Notes under the pieces: generated by a model
The model's database searches: none
What the model was told of the DNA's origin: nothing
The model's input: the letters and a program-made list of their open reading frames with translations, nothing else
In this document: positions 37,700 to 47,532 of the stretch, in pieces
How positions within the stretch are numbered: the stretch's first letter is position 1
Layout of the letters: the number at the start of each line of letters is the position of its first letter
Translations under genes and position numbers: made by a program
Assembly: GCF_002837185.1 (NCBI RefSeq)
Contig: NZ_KZ477987.1
Location: 62,001-126,000 of the forward strand
Length of the DNA stretch: 64,000 nucleotides
DNA from: Pseudomonas fluorescens
GTDB lineage: Bacteria > Pseudomonadota > Gammaproteobacteria > Pseudomonadales > Pseudomonadaceae
Reading direction: 5' to 3'

Positions 37700-38734
37700 A
37701 TGCTGACGATCTACTCGGACGATCACCACCTGCACCACGGCCGTTGTGAATTGATGGACGGGCAACTGATGCCCTGCTTTGAAATGCCCTCGCGCGCCGA
37801 CCACGTGCTGCAACGCGTCAAGGACCGTGACCTGGGGCCCGTGCAGGCCCCGCAGGACTTCGGTCTGGCGCCGCTGCAACGTATTCACAGCAGCGACTAT
37901 CTGGACTTCTTCAAAGGCGCCTGGCAACGCTGGACCGAGTACGGCCAGGACGGCGACCTGTTGCCCTACACCTGGCCCGCTCGCACGTTGCGCCGCGTGA
38001 TTCCCGCCAGCCTGCACGGCCAGCTGGGCTATTACAGTTTCGATGGAGGCGCGCCGATCACCGCCGGCACCTGGCAAGCGGCTTACAGCGCGGCGCAAGT
38101 CGCCCTCACCGCCCAGGCCGCCATCGTGCAAGGCGCCCACAGTGCCTTTGCGCTGTGCCGCCCGCCAGGGCATCACGCCGCCAGCGACCTGATGGGCGGT
38201 TATTGCTACCTCAATAACGCGGCCATCGCCGCCCAGGCGTTCCTCGATCAGGGCTGCAAAAAGGTCGCCATCCTTGATGTGGATTACCACCACGGCAACG
38301 GCACGCAGTCGATTTTCTACCCGCGTAGCGATGTGCTCTTCACCTCGATCCATGGCCATCCGGAGGCAGAGTTCCCCTTCTTTCTCGGGTATGCCGATGA
38401 GCTCGGCGAGGGCACGGGAGAAGGGTTCAACTTCAACTATCCGTTACCGGCCGGCGCCGGCTGGGAAACCTGGAGCGCCGCGCTTGAACAAGCCTGTGCC
38501 GAGATCGCGCGCTACGGTGCCGATGTCATCGTTGTCTCCCTGGGCGTGGACACCTTCAAGGACGACCCCATTTCGCAATTCAAGCTGGACAGCCCGGACT
38601 ACCTGGCCATGGGTCGTCGCATCGCGCAGCTCGGCAAGCCGACGCTGTTTGTGATGGAAGGCGGCTACGCCGTAGAAGAAATCGGTATCAACGCCGTCAA
38701 CGTGCTTGAAGGTTTCGAGGAAGCAGCCCAATGA
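37700..38734 (+). CDS. aphA: Acetylpolyamine amidohydrolase (histone deacetylase family)
   Basis: A 344-residue zinc amidohydrolase of the histone deacetylase superfamily. The catalytic set is complete: His158/His159 (RPPGHHA), zinc ligands Asp195 and His197 ([10 protein letters not shown]) and Asp284 (LGVDTF), and transition-state Tyr323 (EGGYAVEE). These positions match the known polyamine deacetylase of P. aeruginosa. It removes acetyl groups from polyamines such as acetylputrescine. It overlaps the downstream polyamine-binding gene by 4 bp, so uptake and deacetylation are linked. Confidence 0.9.
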   Translation: MLTIYSDDHHLHHGRCELMDGQLMPCFEMPSRADHVLQRVKDRDLGPVQAPQDFGLAPLQRIHSSDYLDFFKGAWQRWTEYGQDGDLLPYTWPARTLRRVIPASLHGQLGYYSFDGGAPITAGTWQAAYSAAQVALTAQAAIVQGAHSAFALCRPPGHHAASDLMGGYCYLNNAAIAAQAFLDQGCKKVAILDVDYHHGNGTQSIFYPRSDVLFTSIHGHPEAEFPFFLGYADELGEGTGEGFNFNYPLPAGAGWETWSAALEQACAEIARYGADVIVVSLGVDTFKDDPISQFKLDSPDYLAMGRRIAQLGKPTLFVMEGGYAVEEIGINAVNVLEGFEEAAQ

Positions 38735-39822
38735 ACATACTCAAATCGCTCGTCCTGTGCGTCGCTGTCGCCAGCGGCGCGGCACAGGCCGAAGAGAAAA
38801 CCCTGAAGGTCTACAACTGGTTCGACTACATCACCCCCAAGGCCCTGGAGGACTTCAAGGCGCAGAACCCGTCGATCAAGCTGGTGTACGACATCTTCGA
38901 CACCAACGAGGCGCTGGAAGCCAAGCTGCTCACCGGCAACTCCGGCTATGACGTGGTCGTGCCGTCCAACGTGTTCCTGGCCAAGCAGATCGAAGCCGGC
39001 GTGTTCCAACCCCTGGACCGTAGCCAGTTGCCCAACTGGAAGCACCTGGACCCCAAGCTGATGAAGCTGATCGAAGCCAACGACCCCGGCAATCAGTACG
39101 CCGTGCCCTACATGTACGGCACCATCCTGATCGGCTTCAACCCGGCCAAGGTCAAGGCGGCCCTGGGCGACAACGCGCCAGTGGACAGCTGGGACCTGAT
39201 CTTCAAGGAAGAAAACATCAGCAAGCTCAAGCAATGTGGCGTCGCGCTGCTGGATTCGCCCTCGGAGATCCTGCCGCTGGCCTTGCAGCATCTGGGCCTG
39301 GACCCCAACAGCAGCAACCCCAAGGACTACATCAAGGCCGAAGCACTGCTGATGAAAATCCGTCCGTACATCACCTACTTTCACTCCTCCAAATACATGG
39401 CCGATATCGCCAACGGCGACATCTGTGTGGCGGTGGGTTATTCCGGCAGTTTTTCCCAGGCCGCCAACCGCGCCAAGGAAGCCAAGAACGGCGTGACCGT
39501 GGATATGCGCCTGCCCAAGGAAGGCGCGCCGATCTGGTTCGACATGCTCGCCATCCCCAAGGGTGCTAAAAACCCGGGCGACGCCCACACGTTCATCAAT
39601 TATCTGTTGCAACCCAACGTCATCGCACCGGTCAGCGACTTTGTCGGCTATCCCAACCCGAACAAGGACGCTACCGAGTGGGTCGACCCGGCGATACGCA
39701 ACAACCCCAACTTGTACCCGACCGACGCGGCCATGACGACGCTCTATACCCTAAAGCCCCTGGACAGCAAAGCCGAACGCGCCAGGACAAGGGCCTGGAC
39801 CAAGATCAAATCCGGCACCTGA
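38731..39822 (+). CDS. Periplasmic putrescine/spermidine-binding protein (PotF-like)
   Basis: A 363-residue solute-binding protein with signal peptide [20 protein letters not shown]. The mature start [20 protein letters not shown] is characteristic of PotF/SpuD-like polyamine-binding proteins; YNWFDY carries ligand-contacting aromatics. Its ATG overlaps the amidohydrolase stop by 4 bp. No ATPase or permease genes accompany it, so it must share another polyamine importer or act as a sensor-type binding protein. Confidence 0.92.
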   Translation: MNILKSLVLCVAVASGAAQAEEKTLKVYNWFDYITPKALEDFKAQNPSIKLVYDIFDTNEALEAKLLTGNSGYDVVVPSNVFLAKQIEAGVFQPLDRSQLPNWKHLDPKLMKLIEANDPGNQYAVPYMYGTILIGFNPAKVKAALGDNAPVDSWDLIFKEENISKLKQCGVALLDSPSEILPLALQHLGLDPNSSNPKDYIKAEALLMKIRPYITYFHSSKYMADIANGDICVAVGYSGSFSQAANRAKEAKNGVTVDMRLPKEGAPIWFDMLAIPKGAKNPGDAHTFINYLLQPNVIAPVSDFVGYPNPNKDATEWVDPAIRNNPNLYPTDAAMTTLYTLKPLDSKAERARTRAWTKIKSGT

Positions 39823-40180
39823 AACACCTTGATTTGACGGGCGCCTTCCAGTGCGCTCGTGAAGGTGGGCCTATCTAAGCACCGCCTCTCTGTGTGGCCG
39901 CGCCCTAGCATGGAACGCCTAGCCTTTACCTCAGGCTAGTTCCACCAAACGGCCAGACAGGGAAGCCTCACCATGAACGCCGCCGCTTCAACTACCACGC
40001 CCACCCACACACCGCGTCCGAATGCACCGATAGCGCTGCTCACGCAGCGCTCTAGCGGCGCGTCGTTCAGGGAGACTGCGACCCCGCTGCTGCTCAAGGG
40101 TTATGAAAAGTTTCCCTGGCCATCGCTACCTTGCACAGCCTCAACGCCCGTCCAGGCCAGCGATTGCAGAGGAGCAACAC
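39823..40180. other. Non-coding region upstream of the large toxin-like gene
   Basis: About 360 bp. It holds a small hairpin CTAGCCT/AGGCTAG (39919–39939) without a T-run, and ends with AGAGGAG before the next gene. A 75-codon frame from 39973 was considered and not accepted. No known RNA or operator was recognised. Confidence 0.5.
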
Positions 40181-43100
40181 ATGCCCAACGACCGACTTGA
40201 CAACAATCATCGCCCCCCCAGCACCTATGAACTGCTCACCCAGTTAACCACCGGGCCCACCACCCACGAGGTCGCGGCCGCCACGTTGCGCTCGGCACTC
40301 AGAGAACTCTACCCCACCCTTAATATCGATCCCGACCTGGCGATGGTGGTCAGCCCGCGCTGGCATGTCGTGGGCAGCGCTGTCGAACCGGCGCCAGCCG
40401 TTATCCAGTCCCTGACCTCGGTACTGGCTCATCAAACGCTGACCAGCGAGCGGGTCACTTACATCGATGGCGAGCACTTCCTCACGCTGCAGCCGAACGC
40501 GGCGGCGCCTGTGCACCTTGCGGTGAAGATCGATGCCATCGCACGCTTGATCAACGAGTTATCCGACTTGCTGTTCATCGCTTTTCAGGAACAGCAACTT
40601 AACTTCTGGAACGCCTCCGACGACAGCAGCAGGCCACGCTGGCAGACGTTTTCCAATTCGCTGAGGAAAGTGTGGAATGTCACCGAAGAGCAAGGCCTGG
40701 ATGAGCACCATGCGGCCATGGCCCGTGAAGTGTTCCAGGAACCGGACCGGGGCAGGCGCTCGCTCAATGATCGCTACAAGAGTCACGCCTACCTGGTTGA
40801 CGTCGACCTACTGTGGGACGGCGAGTCCACCCACATCAGTTTCCTGGACATCGCCGTACTGGTTGGCGAGCACGACGAGCGCCAATTGGTCCTGACGCAC
40901 TCGCTGGTCAGTGGCTATGAAACCTTCGAGTCACTTGAAGCGTTCGGCGCCTCATTGCCAGCCCGGCTCAGTGCGCCACAGCGCGATATCACGTTGCAAT
41001 GGCGCCTGTATGAGCCCGCCGGCAACTTTTTCGACACACTGGCCTGCACCCTGATCGCGCTGCAAATCCGCGCCATCGGCAGTTACAGCCAAGCCGCGGT
41101 CGATGAGCCGGCAGAGGACCAGCCAAGCCCTACCACCGTCGCCCGCATTGTGCCCAGCATCGAAGAGATGAGCGATCACCAACTCTCGAGTATCCGCGAG
41201 GTTCATCAACAACTGCCCGACTGGCTGGCCTCGGCGTCGGACTCGGACACCGCCGCCTATAGCCGCTACATGATCGACCTGGCCCAACTGCATGCCCACT
41301 ATCGCGGCGAAACATTCCAGGACGGCATTGCGCCCATTCGGGACTATGCCCGCACACAACTGCAAAGCCGCATCCAGGCGCATAAAGGCGGTGCACGCCT
41401 GAACCTGGACAAAATCGAGGTGGTGATCGAAAGCCCGGTGGTATGGGGCACCTTCGTCGTGCCGGGCAGCGTGGACATCACCCGTCGCGGCCTGATCGAT
41501 CTGACGTTGGACAACCTCACCGGCCTGCCCACCGGCAACACCACGGTGCACCACAACGACGATAACAATGGCGTCCCCAGCTGGCTGACCTTCCGCTATT
41601 TGAAAGACCTGATCGAAGACATTGATATCGGCGAACACTACCCCGCACTGATCAAACAGAAACTGCTCGATGACCCGGTGCAATCCAGTCACCGCCAACA
41701 GCTGTATATCAGCCATCTACGCCTGCAACTGCCGCTGCTGGCCCTGCAAATGAAAATCCGCAGACAGGGCGCGATCGATGAGCGCGGCTACCGTTACGTT
41801 GCCGCCGTGATGCACACCGATGAATACGACCGCCACGTAGACGGGCAACTCATTGTTATCCGCGCCCTGGCCTTCGTGCCCACATTGCGGCCCGGCCATG
41901 AGCGCGACGTGGTCGCCAATATGTTCGTGATCGGTCCAAGGGACGCCAACGCCGGCCCGTGCCTGCTTTATCGCCCGTTGCTGGAACCGGTGCTGGTGCA
42001 ATACCCGTCACGGCAAAACCTGCTGTACGCGATCAAACATAACCGCCCCTTGCGCGAATCGGTGCTGGCCTGGCTGCCGCAAGCGCAAAGCTTCAACTAC
42101 GCCCAATACGTGTTCCCCGACACCTTCCCCTCGCCCTGGACGGTGGTGCGAGCCCTGGTCGAGCCCCTCACCCTGCTGTACATGAGCGGCCCCGTGGCCC
42201 TGGCCGATCAAGAAGTGGGCAATGACGCCCTGGCAACGCTGTTCAAGGCCAACGCCACCGCGATGGTCGAATTGGCGGACCGCCAGTCGGTGTCCACTGT
42301 ACAGAAGCGTTGGGCGACGTTTCGACACACCGGCTGGCAAATATTCAACGCGGCCCTGCCATTCATGGGCCGTACCGTCGGAATAGCCGCCTGGGTCTGG
42401 CAAATCATGGACGACCTGCAAGCCACCGAGGAAGCCGTGGACAAGGGGGATCAACAAGCTTCGTGGACAGCGTTAGTGGATGTATTCCTCAACCTGGGCA
42501 TGGCTTTGACCCTGCACATCGCCCTACGCCATCCTCGCCCGCTGGAACAGTTCGATGCGCCGAAGGGCAAAACTCAATCCGAGTCAAAAACGATCGAAAC
42601 CGCCGGTAAACCACCGGTTACCAAGAAAAAATATAAAGCTGTGCAACAAGCCAATATTCCCGACAGCCAACTGCCCGCCAAGCACCAAGGCGCCGTACAC
42701 ATCCTGGGGGCCCTGAGCCATAGCCGCTTGGGCCTGGCCAAGACACTCGACAGTTTCAATATCGCCAAACCCGATAAGCTTGGCGAGCAAAACAAAACGC
42801 CTGGGCGCCACTTGAATCTGTATCCACTTGCGGACAAGTGGTATGCACCGGTTGCCGCGCGTTGGTTCGAGGTGAGGGTGGATGAAAACGACATTGTCAT
42901 CATCATCGACCCGAAGGCACCGTTGCGTACGGGCCCGCCGCTGATCGGCAATCTGGCGGGCCAGTGGTACGTTGACATCCGCTTACGACTGCGCGGCGGC
43001 GGCCTTCGGAACCGTCAGCGTGCGGTCAAGGTCAACCAGCCTGAGCGCATTGCGGCACTCATGACCCAGCTCAACGCCTTTGATGCGGTCGCCGCCAGAC

Positions 43101-44806
43101 AACAGCTGGACGTGCTTGAGTCAAAGCCTGCACTGGACGCCGCCCCCGGCCCTTCCACGGACCTGCTGCGTACAGCGTTCATAGGTAAAGCCGACAACCG
43201 GCTGACGGCGTACGATGAAGCGATCAGTCAGCTGAAATCCTTGAGCATCATCGATGCCGTGCCCACCTACCAGCGCAACATGAGTGAATACCTGAAACAG
43301 CAAATACAACTGTCTCAGATAGTCGTGGAGCAACAATTGGTGGGCTATAGCGAGGCCTTGAAGGCTTCGTCCCCCATCCTCGACGCCGAAACAGGCATTG
43401 ACTATAAAAACCAGGCGCGAAGCGCACAAACCCTGTCCACCTTGAACCTGGCAATCATCAAGCGCCTGGAGTTCATCAACAACCGTTTCAGCGATCTCAA
43501 AATGCTGGGAGATGAAGGCGCAGCGGTCATTCAAAAAACCATGAGCGAGTTGCCCCCGCTCACCCTCGCTGAGCTCAAATCCCTGGAGATCGGCTTGGGT
43601 CGCTACTTGTGTATCGATGAAGAGCAAAGCCAGATCCCTGCCACGCTGCGAGAGCAGATGAACCAGTGCGTCGATACAGCCGAACTTAACGTCGAGAGTT
43701 TCACCGAAATCATGGAACGGGGTAGCGACACATCGCTGGATGAGCGCATTGACGTGCTCAACAGCCTGGTCGAGCAATTTTCCAGCGCAGACCAACGTCT
43801 GCTGGACATGCATGCCGACCACCCGCAGTTTCTGCTGAAAACTCGCCTGGAGAGCTTTCGACAGCAAATTGGCGAGTTCAGCCGGCGGGCCGTTCACGAC
43901 CTGGCGCATCTGCTGCGCGAGAAAAAAGCCCTGGAACCCAAGCCCGGCAGCTCAAAGGCCACGCGCGCGCCACGGCGCAAGGTGATCACGACACGCTACG
44001 ATGGCATTCTAATAGCCCAGCCCCAAGAGTCCGACAGTACGCTGGTCGATGTCAGGACGTCCGTGACGGGCAAGGTACTCGCTACGTTTCATGAAAAAAC
44101 CCCAGGCGTCTGGGTCAAGCGGCAAAAGGTCACCCCGCCACCGCCACCGCCTGCCACGGTGGACCTGGATACCAGCATCAACACCGGACAAACGCTGTTG
44201 GATGCCGAGCAGGCTGAAACCCGCAAGTATCAGGGCTTCTCACGTAAACCCTGGCACGCGCCCCAGGATATCCAAGATATGTACGAGGCCTACGCCAAAA
44301 AACTGGAGGATGTGTCAAACGACATCGAGCAAGCGCTGACCCGACGCAATCTCACCGAAAGCGACCATACTTCCGCCGCGTCGACCAAGCGCAACCTCAA
44401 CGACGCAGCACAGCGGCTTTATCGCCTGGGTAGAACAACCTACATCGACATGATCAAACAGCAGCCGCCCACGGCGGCGCGGGTGGAGTGGCTGCGTAGC
44501 CAAGGGCTGATAAGTATCAGCAAAACCTTCAGCCGCCGCGCCGTCAAAGGGCCTCCAAAGGGCTACCTGGACGAGTACGAGGTACGTGATAAAGAAACCA
44601 ACGCCGTGCTGTGGTACGCGCACTTCCACTATGCAACGAAAGGCGCCGCCCTTGAGAGATTCCATAAGGCCCACCTCAAGACGCGTGAACAACAGCGCCT
44701 GAGTGGCTCTCGCCAACGCACCGGACCCAGTGACTGGGAAATGATAGAAATCCACCGCAGCAGCATCGGTGATCAACTGGCCAAGTCGCTGTTCTTCAAC
44801 AGCTGA
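40181..44806 (+). CDS. Large dermonecrotic-toxin-like protein (DUF6543 group)
   Basis: A 1,541-residue protein. The first about 1,000 residues resemble the large Pseudomonas proteins annotated as dermonecrotic toxin domain or DUF6543, with the characteristic block CLLYRPLLEPVLVQYPSRQN (near residue 600). Two hydrophobic stretches lie around 725–745 and 765–785. The C-terminal third is highly charged and helical, with a proline run (PPPPPP) near residue 1,320. The start at 40181 has a strong AGAGGAG ribosome binding site. No signal peptide, T6SS marker or adjacent secretion gene is visible, and no catalytic motif was recognised. A secreted cytotoxin is possible but unproven. Confidence 0.75.
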   Translation: MPNDRLDNNHRPPSTYELLTQLTTGPTTHEVAAATLRSALRELYPTLNIDPDLAMVVSPRWHVVGSAVEPAPAVIQSLTSVLAHQTLTSERVTYIDGEHFLTLQPNAAAPVHLAVKIDAIARLINELSDLLFIAFQEQQLNFWNASDDSSRPRWQTFSNSLRKVWNVTEEQGLDEHHAAMAREVFQEPDRGRRSLNDRYKSHAYLVDVDLLWDGESTHISFLDIAVLVGEHDERQLVLTHSLVSGYETFESLEAFGASLPARLSAPQRDITLQWRLYEPAGNFFDTLACTLIALQIRAIGSYSQAAVDEPAEDQPSPTTVARIVPSIEEMSDHQLSSIREVHQQLPDWLASASDSDTAAYSRYMIDLAQLHAHYRGETFQDGIAPIRDYARTQLQSRIQAHKGGARLNLDKIEVVIESPVVWGTFVVPGSVDITRRGLIDLTLDNLTGLPTGNTTVHHNDDNNGVPSWLTFRYLKDLIEDIDIGEHYPALIKQKLLDDPVQSSHRQQLYISHLRLQLPLLALQMKIRRQGAIDERGYRYVAAVMHTDEYDRHVDGQLIVIRALAFVPTLRPGHERDVVANMFVIGPRDANAGPCLLYRPLLEPVLVQYPSRQNLLYAIKHNRPLRESVLAWLPQAQSFNYAQYVFPDTFPSPWTVVRALVEPLTLLYMSGPVALADQEVGNDALATLFKANATAMVELADRQSVSTVQKRWATFRHTGWQIFNAALPFMGRTVGIAAWVWQIMDDLQATEEAVDKGDQQASWTALVDVFLNLGMALTLHIALRHPRPLEQFDAPKGKTQSESKTIETAGKPPVTKKKYKAVQQANIPDSQLPAKHQGAVHILGALSHSRLGLAKTLDSFNIAKPDKLGEQNKTPGRHLNLYPLADKWYAPVAARWFEVRVDENDIVIIIDPKAPLRTGPPLIGNLAGQWYVDIRLRLRGGGLRNRQRAVKVNQPERIAALMTQLNAFDAVAARQQLDVLESKPALDAAPGPSTDLLRTAFIGKADNRLTAYDEAISQLKSLSIIDAVPTYQRNMSEYLKQQIQLSQIVVEQQLVGYSEALKASSPILDAETGIDYKNQARSAQTLSTLNLAIIKRLEFINNRFSDLKMLGDEGAAVIQKTMSELPPLTLAELKSLEIGLGRYLCIDEEQSQIPATLREQMNQCVDTAELNVESFTEIMERGSDTSLDERIDVLNSLVEQFSSADQRLLDMHADHPQFLLKTRLESFRQQIGEFSRRAVHDLAHLLREKKALEPKPGSSKATRAPRRKVITTRYDGILIAQPQESDSTLVDVRTSVTGKVLATFHEKTPGVWVKRQKVTPPPPPPATVDLDTSINTGQTLLDAEQAETRKYQGFSRKPWHAPQDIQDMYEAYAKKLEDVSNDIEQALTRRNLTESDHTSAASTKRNLNDAAQRLYRLGRTTYIDMIKQQPPTAARVEWLRSQGLISISKTFSRRAVKGPPKGYLDEYEVRDKETNAVLWYAHFHYATKGAALERFHKAHLKTREQQRLSGSRQRTGPSDWEMIEIHRSSIGDQLAKSLFFNS

Positions 44807-44814
44807 TCACCTTT

Positions 44815-46353
44815 TTATGCCTGCCATACCTGGCGCAAACGGGCCAGCGCCTGCGCGATGGCCGCCTCGGGCACGGCGGCAAACCCCATCACCAGGCCCG
44901 CGCGCTGGTCCGGTGGTGGGCTTGTGCCAGCCAGCCAATAGCTACTCAAACCGTTGATCTCAACCTCTACCGCACGGGCCTGCGCGAGCAACGCCTGCTC
45001 GCGGGCCAGGCTGTCCACTCGCACTGTCAGGTGCAGTCCGGCCGCAACGCTGGGCAAGGCGCCGACGCCGGGCAACCCATCGGGCCAACCGGCCAGCAAG
45101 GCATTGCGACGGCTCAGCGCAGCGCGACGCATTCGGCGAATGTGGCGTTGGAAGTGCCCCGCTGCCATGAACTCAGCCATCACCGCCTGGGTGCTGACTT
45201 CGGAATGGCGCATGTCCACGGCGCGGCGCCGAGTGAAGGCTTGCACCAGGCCCGGTGGCAGCACCAGGTAACCCAGGCGCAACGCCGGGAACGCCACTTT
45301 GCCGAAAGTGCCCACGTATAACACGCGACCACTGCGGTCCAGCGCCGCCAACGGCGACAGCGGCGCGCCGGTGTAGCGGTACTCACCGTCATAATCGTCC
45401 TCCACGATCCAACCGCCCGAACGCTCGGCCCAGGCCAGCAACTCCAGACGCCGGGCCAGGCTCATCACCACGCCCAACGGATACTGATGGGAAGGTGTGA
45501 CATAGGCCACACGACAGTCATGCAGAGCGTTGAGCACCTGGCAATCCAGGCCCTCGCTGTCAACCGGCACGCCCTGCAATCGTCCACCAGCCAGGGCGAA
45601 TGCATGGCCTGCCGCACGGTAACCCGGATTTTCCACCGCCACCCCATCACCCGGCTCAACCAGCAACTGTGCACAAAGGCTGATCGCCTGCTGTGCCCCA
45701 CTGGTGATCACAATTTGTTCAGCCGTGCACTGCATACCCCGTGAGCTGCGCAGGTAGGCGGCAATCAAACCACGCAGGCGGCCGTCACCTGCTGGATCGC
45801 CATAGCACAGCTGTTCCAGGTCAGGTTTGCGCCAGAACGCCCCGTTCAGCTTGGCCCATACCTCAAATGGGAACAGATCAAAGGCCGGTACGCCCACCCG
45901 AAATGCCCGCGGTGGCCCCATGGGAGGCTGAGGCAGGTGGTGGTTTTTTACCCGCGCCAAGCCCGTGCTGTGGATAACTTGATCGTCCAGATCCTCAGGC
46001 AAATTCGCCCATTTTGTGGATAAGGCTGGGGATAAGCCTGTTGAAAACCCTGTGGATACTTTTGTGGATAGTTTTTTTGGCCTGGGCAATTGGGCTACAT
46101 AGGTGCCATCTCCCACCCGACTCTCGATAAACCCCTCGGCATACAGCTGATCGTAGGCGCGCACGACGCTGTTTCGGGAAATCGACAATGCCGCCGCCAG
46201 ATCACGAGTAGCAGGTAACCGCGTACCACTGACCAGCCGTCCATCCAGCACTCGCTGGCGCAGGGCTTCATAGAGTTGGCGCGTCAGGCCCTGGCGTCGG
46301 TCCAGTTCGATACCGGCAGGGTTGAAGGATAACGGCGGCGAAAGGAGCGGCAT
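44815..46353 (-). CDS. MocR-type regulator (GntR HTH fused to aminotransferase fold)
   Basis: A 512-residue PdxR/MocR-like protein. The N-terminal winged helix (about 15–90) contains GTRLPATRDLAAALSISRNS. The C-terminal fold-type I aminotransferase domain (from about 140) has the PLP lysine in YVGTFGKVAFPALR and the IVEDDYDGEYRY block. These regulators sense PLP or amino compounds. The linker (residues about 94–114) is a four-residue repeat, LSTK-VSTG-FSTG-LSPA-LSTK, whose DNA carries DnaA-box-like nonamers. It is divergent from the paiB-like operon at 46441 and probably controls it. Confidence 0.92.
   Translation of the reverse strand: MPLLSPPLSFNPAGIELDRRQGLTRQLYEALRQRVLDGRLVSGTRLPATRDLAAALSISRNSVVRAYDQLYAEGFIESRVGDGTYVAQLPRPKKLSTKVSTGFSTGLSPALSTKWANLPEDLDDQVIHSTGLARVKNHHLPQPPMGPPRAFRVGVPAFDLFPFEVWAKLNGAFWRKPDLEQLCYGDPAGDGRLRGLIAAYLRSSRGMQCTAEQIVITSGAQQAISLCAQLLVEPGDGVAVENPGYRAAGHAFALAGGRLQGVPVDSEGLDCQVLNALHDCRVAYVTPSHQYPLGVVMSLARRLELLAWAERSGGWIVEDDYDGEYRYTGAPLSPLAALDRSGRVLYVGTFGKVAFPALRLGYLVLPPGLVQAFTRRRAVDMRHSEVSTQAVMAEFMAAGHFQRHIRRMRRAALSRRNALLAGWPDGLPGVGALPSVAAGLHLTVRVDSLAREQALLAQARAVEVEINGLSSYWLAGTSPPPDQRAGLVMGFAAVPEAAIAQALARLRQVWQA
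45969..46071 (+). other. Cluster of DnaA-box-like nonamers inside mocR
   Basis: Five nonamers matching TGTGGATAA (complement of TTATCCACA) lie on the plus strand: 45969 and 46015 exact, 46027 (TGGGGATAA), 46051 (TGTGGATAC) and 46063 (TGTGGATAG) with one mismatch. The last four are spaced 12, 24 and 12 bp, following the four-codon repeat of the linker. Whether DnaA binds is not known. Confidence 0.55.
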
Positions 46354-46440
46354 ATTGGACCTATGGAAATAGCGCTAGATGGCTCTTACAACGAACCAAT
46401 AGCCTGCCTACGATGCAGGCATTCGCCAAGGAAAATTTCC

Positions 46441-47079
46441 ATGTACACACCCCGCGCCTTTGCCCTCGATGACTTGCCCCAAATCCAGCAACTGATCCAG
46501 CACACCCGTCTGGCGCAGTTGGTGACCGTGGGAGAAGATGGCCTGCAAGCCAGCCATCTGCCACTGCTGCTCAACCCCGATGAAGGTCCCAACGGCACGC
46601 TTTACGGGCACCTGGCCAAGGCCAACCCGCAATGGCGCGAGCTGCAAAATGGCAGTGAGGCGCTGGTGATCTTTGCGGGTGCCGACGCCTATATCAGCCC
46701 GGCGTTTTACCCGGCCAAAGCCGAACACGGCAAAGTGGTACCGACCTGGAACTACATCGCCGTGCACGCCTATGGCAAGGCCGAGGTGTTCAGCGACGCC
46801 GAGCGATTGCTCAAGGTGGTCAACGCCCTCACCGAGCGCCATGAAAGCGGCCGCGCCCAGCCCTGGGCAGTCAGCGACGCGCCGGCGGATTACATCGACG
46901 GCATGCTCAAGGCGATCGTCGGCTTCGCCCTGCCCATCGAGCGTGTGATCGGCAAACACAAACTCAGTCAGAACCGCAGCGCGGCCGACATGGCAGGCGT
47001 GCGCGAAGGCCTGGCCGCCAGTACCGATGTGCACGACCAGACCCTCGCCCGCTTTATTCCCCAAGGAGTTACACAATGA
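46441..47079 (+). CDS. FMN-binding negative transcriptional regulator (PaiB-like)
   Basis: A 212-residue PaiB-family protein with a split-barrel FMN-binding fold. Motifs are MYTPRAFALDDLPQIQQLIQ, AYISPAFYPAKAEHGKVVPT and PTWNYIAVHAYG. The start at 46441 has AAGGAAAA before it; the longer frame runs into the MocR promoter. Its 3' end overlaps the next acetyltransferase gene by 4 bp. In Bacillus, PaiA (an acetyltransferase) and PaiB work together, and here too an acetyltransferase follows. Confidence 0.9.
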   Translation: MYTPRAFALDDLPQIQQLIQHTRLAQLVTVGEDGLQASHLPLLLNPDEGPNGTLYGHLAKANPQWRELQNGSEALVIFAGADAYISPAFYPAKAEHGKVVPTWNYIAVHAYGKAEVFSDAERLLKVVNALTERHESGRAQPWAVSDAPADYIDGMLKAIVGFALPIERVIGKHKLSQNRSAADMAGVREGLAASTDVHDQTLARFIPQGVTQ

Positions 47080-47522
47080 CCCGGATCGACATTCGCCAAG
47101 TCACCGCCGCCGACCACACCGCCTGGCTGCCGTTGTGGCAGGCGTATTTGAAGTTCTACAACACCGAACTGCCGGACGCCGTCAGCCAAAGCACCTGGCA
47201 ACGCCTGATCGACGCCCGCGAGCCGACTCATTCGGCACTCGCCTGGCAGGACGGCAAGGCAGTGGGCATGGTCAACTTCATCTACCATCGTTCCAACTGG
47301 AGCATCGAGAACTCCTGCTACCTGCAGGACTTGCTGGTGGACCCCGCCCAGCGTGGCACTGGCGTGGGCCGCAAGCTGATCGAATTCGTCTACGCCACCG
47401 CCAAGGCCGATGGCTGCTGCAAGGTGCACTGGTTGACCCACGAGACCAACGCCACCGCGATTCAACTGTACGAACGCATCGCTGAACGCCCGGGTTTCAT
47501 CCAATTTCGCAAAGGTCTTTAA
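47076..47522 (+). CDS. GNAT-family N-acetyltransferase
   Basis: A 148-residue acetyltransferase. The acetyl-CoA motif is YLQDLLVDPAQRGTGVGRKL (Q-R-x-x-G-x-G), followed by the usual WLTHETNATAIQLYERI end. The substrate is unknown. It starts inside the paiB-like stop (ATGA overlap), so the two are translationally coupled, as in PaiAB-type pairs that handle polyamines or oxidants. Confidence 0.93.
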   Translation: MTRIDIRQVTAADHTAWLPLWQAYLKFYNTELPDAVSQSTWQRLIDAREPTHSALAWQDGKAVGMVNFIYHRSNWSIENSCYLQDLLVDPAQRGTGVGRKLIEFVYATAKADGCCKVHWLTHETNATAIQLYERIAERPGFIQFRKGL

Positions 47523-47532
47523 GGAGCGCAGC

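Noticed and set aside
39973..40200. A 75-codon frame overlapping the start of the large toxin-like gene
   Set aside because: Its composition is low-complexity (Thr/Pro/Ala), it overlaps a gene with a strong start signal, and no family is recognisable.
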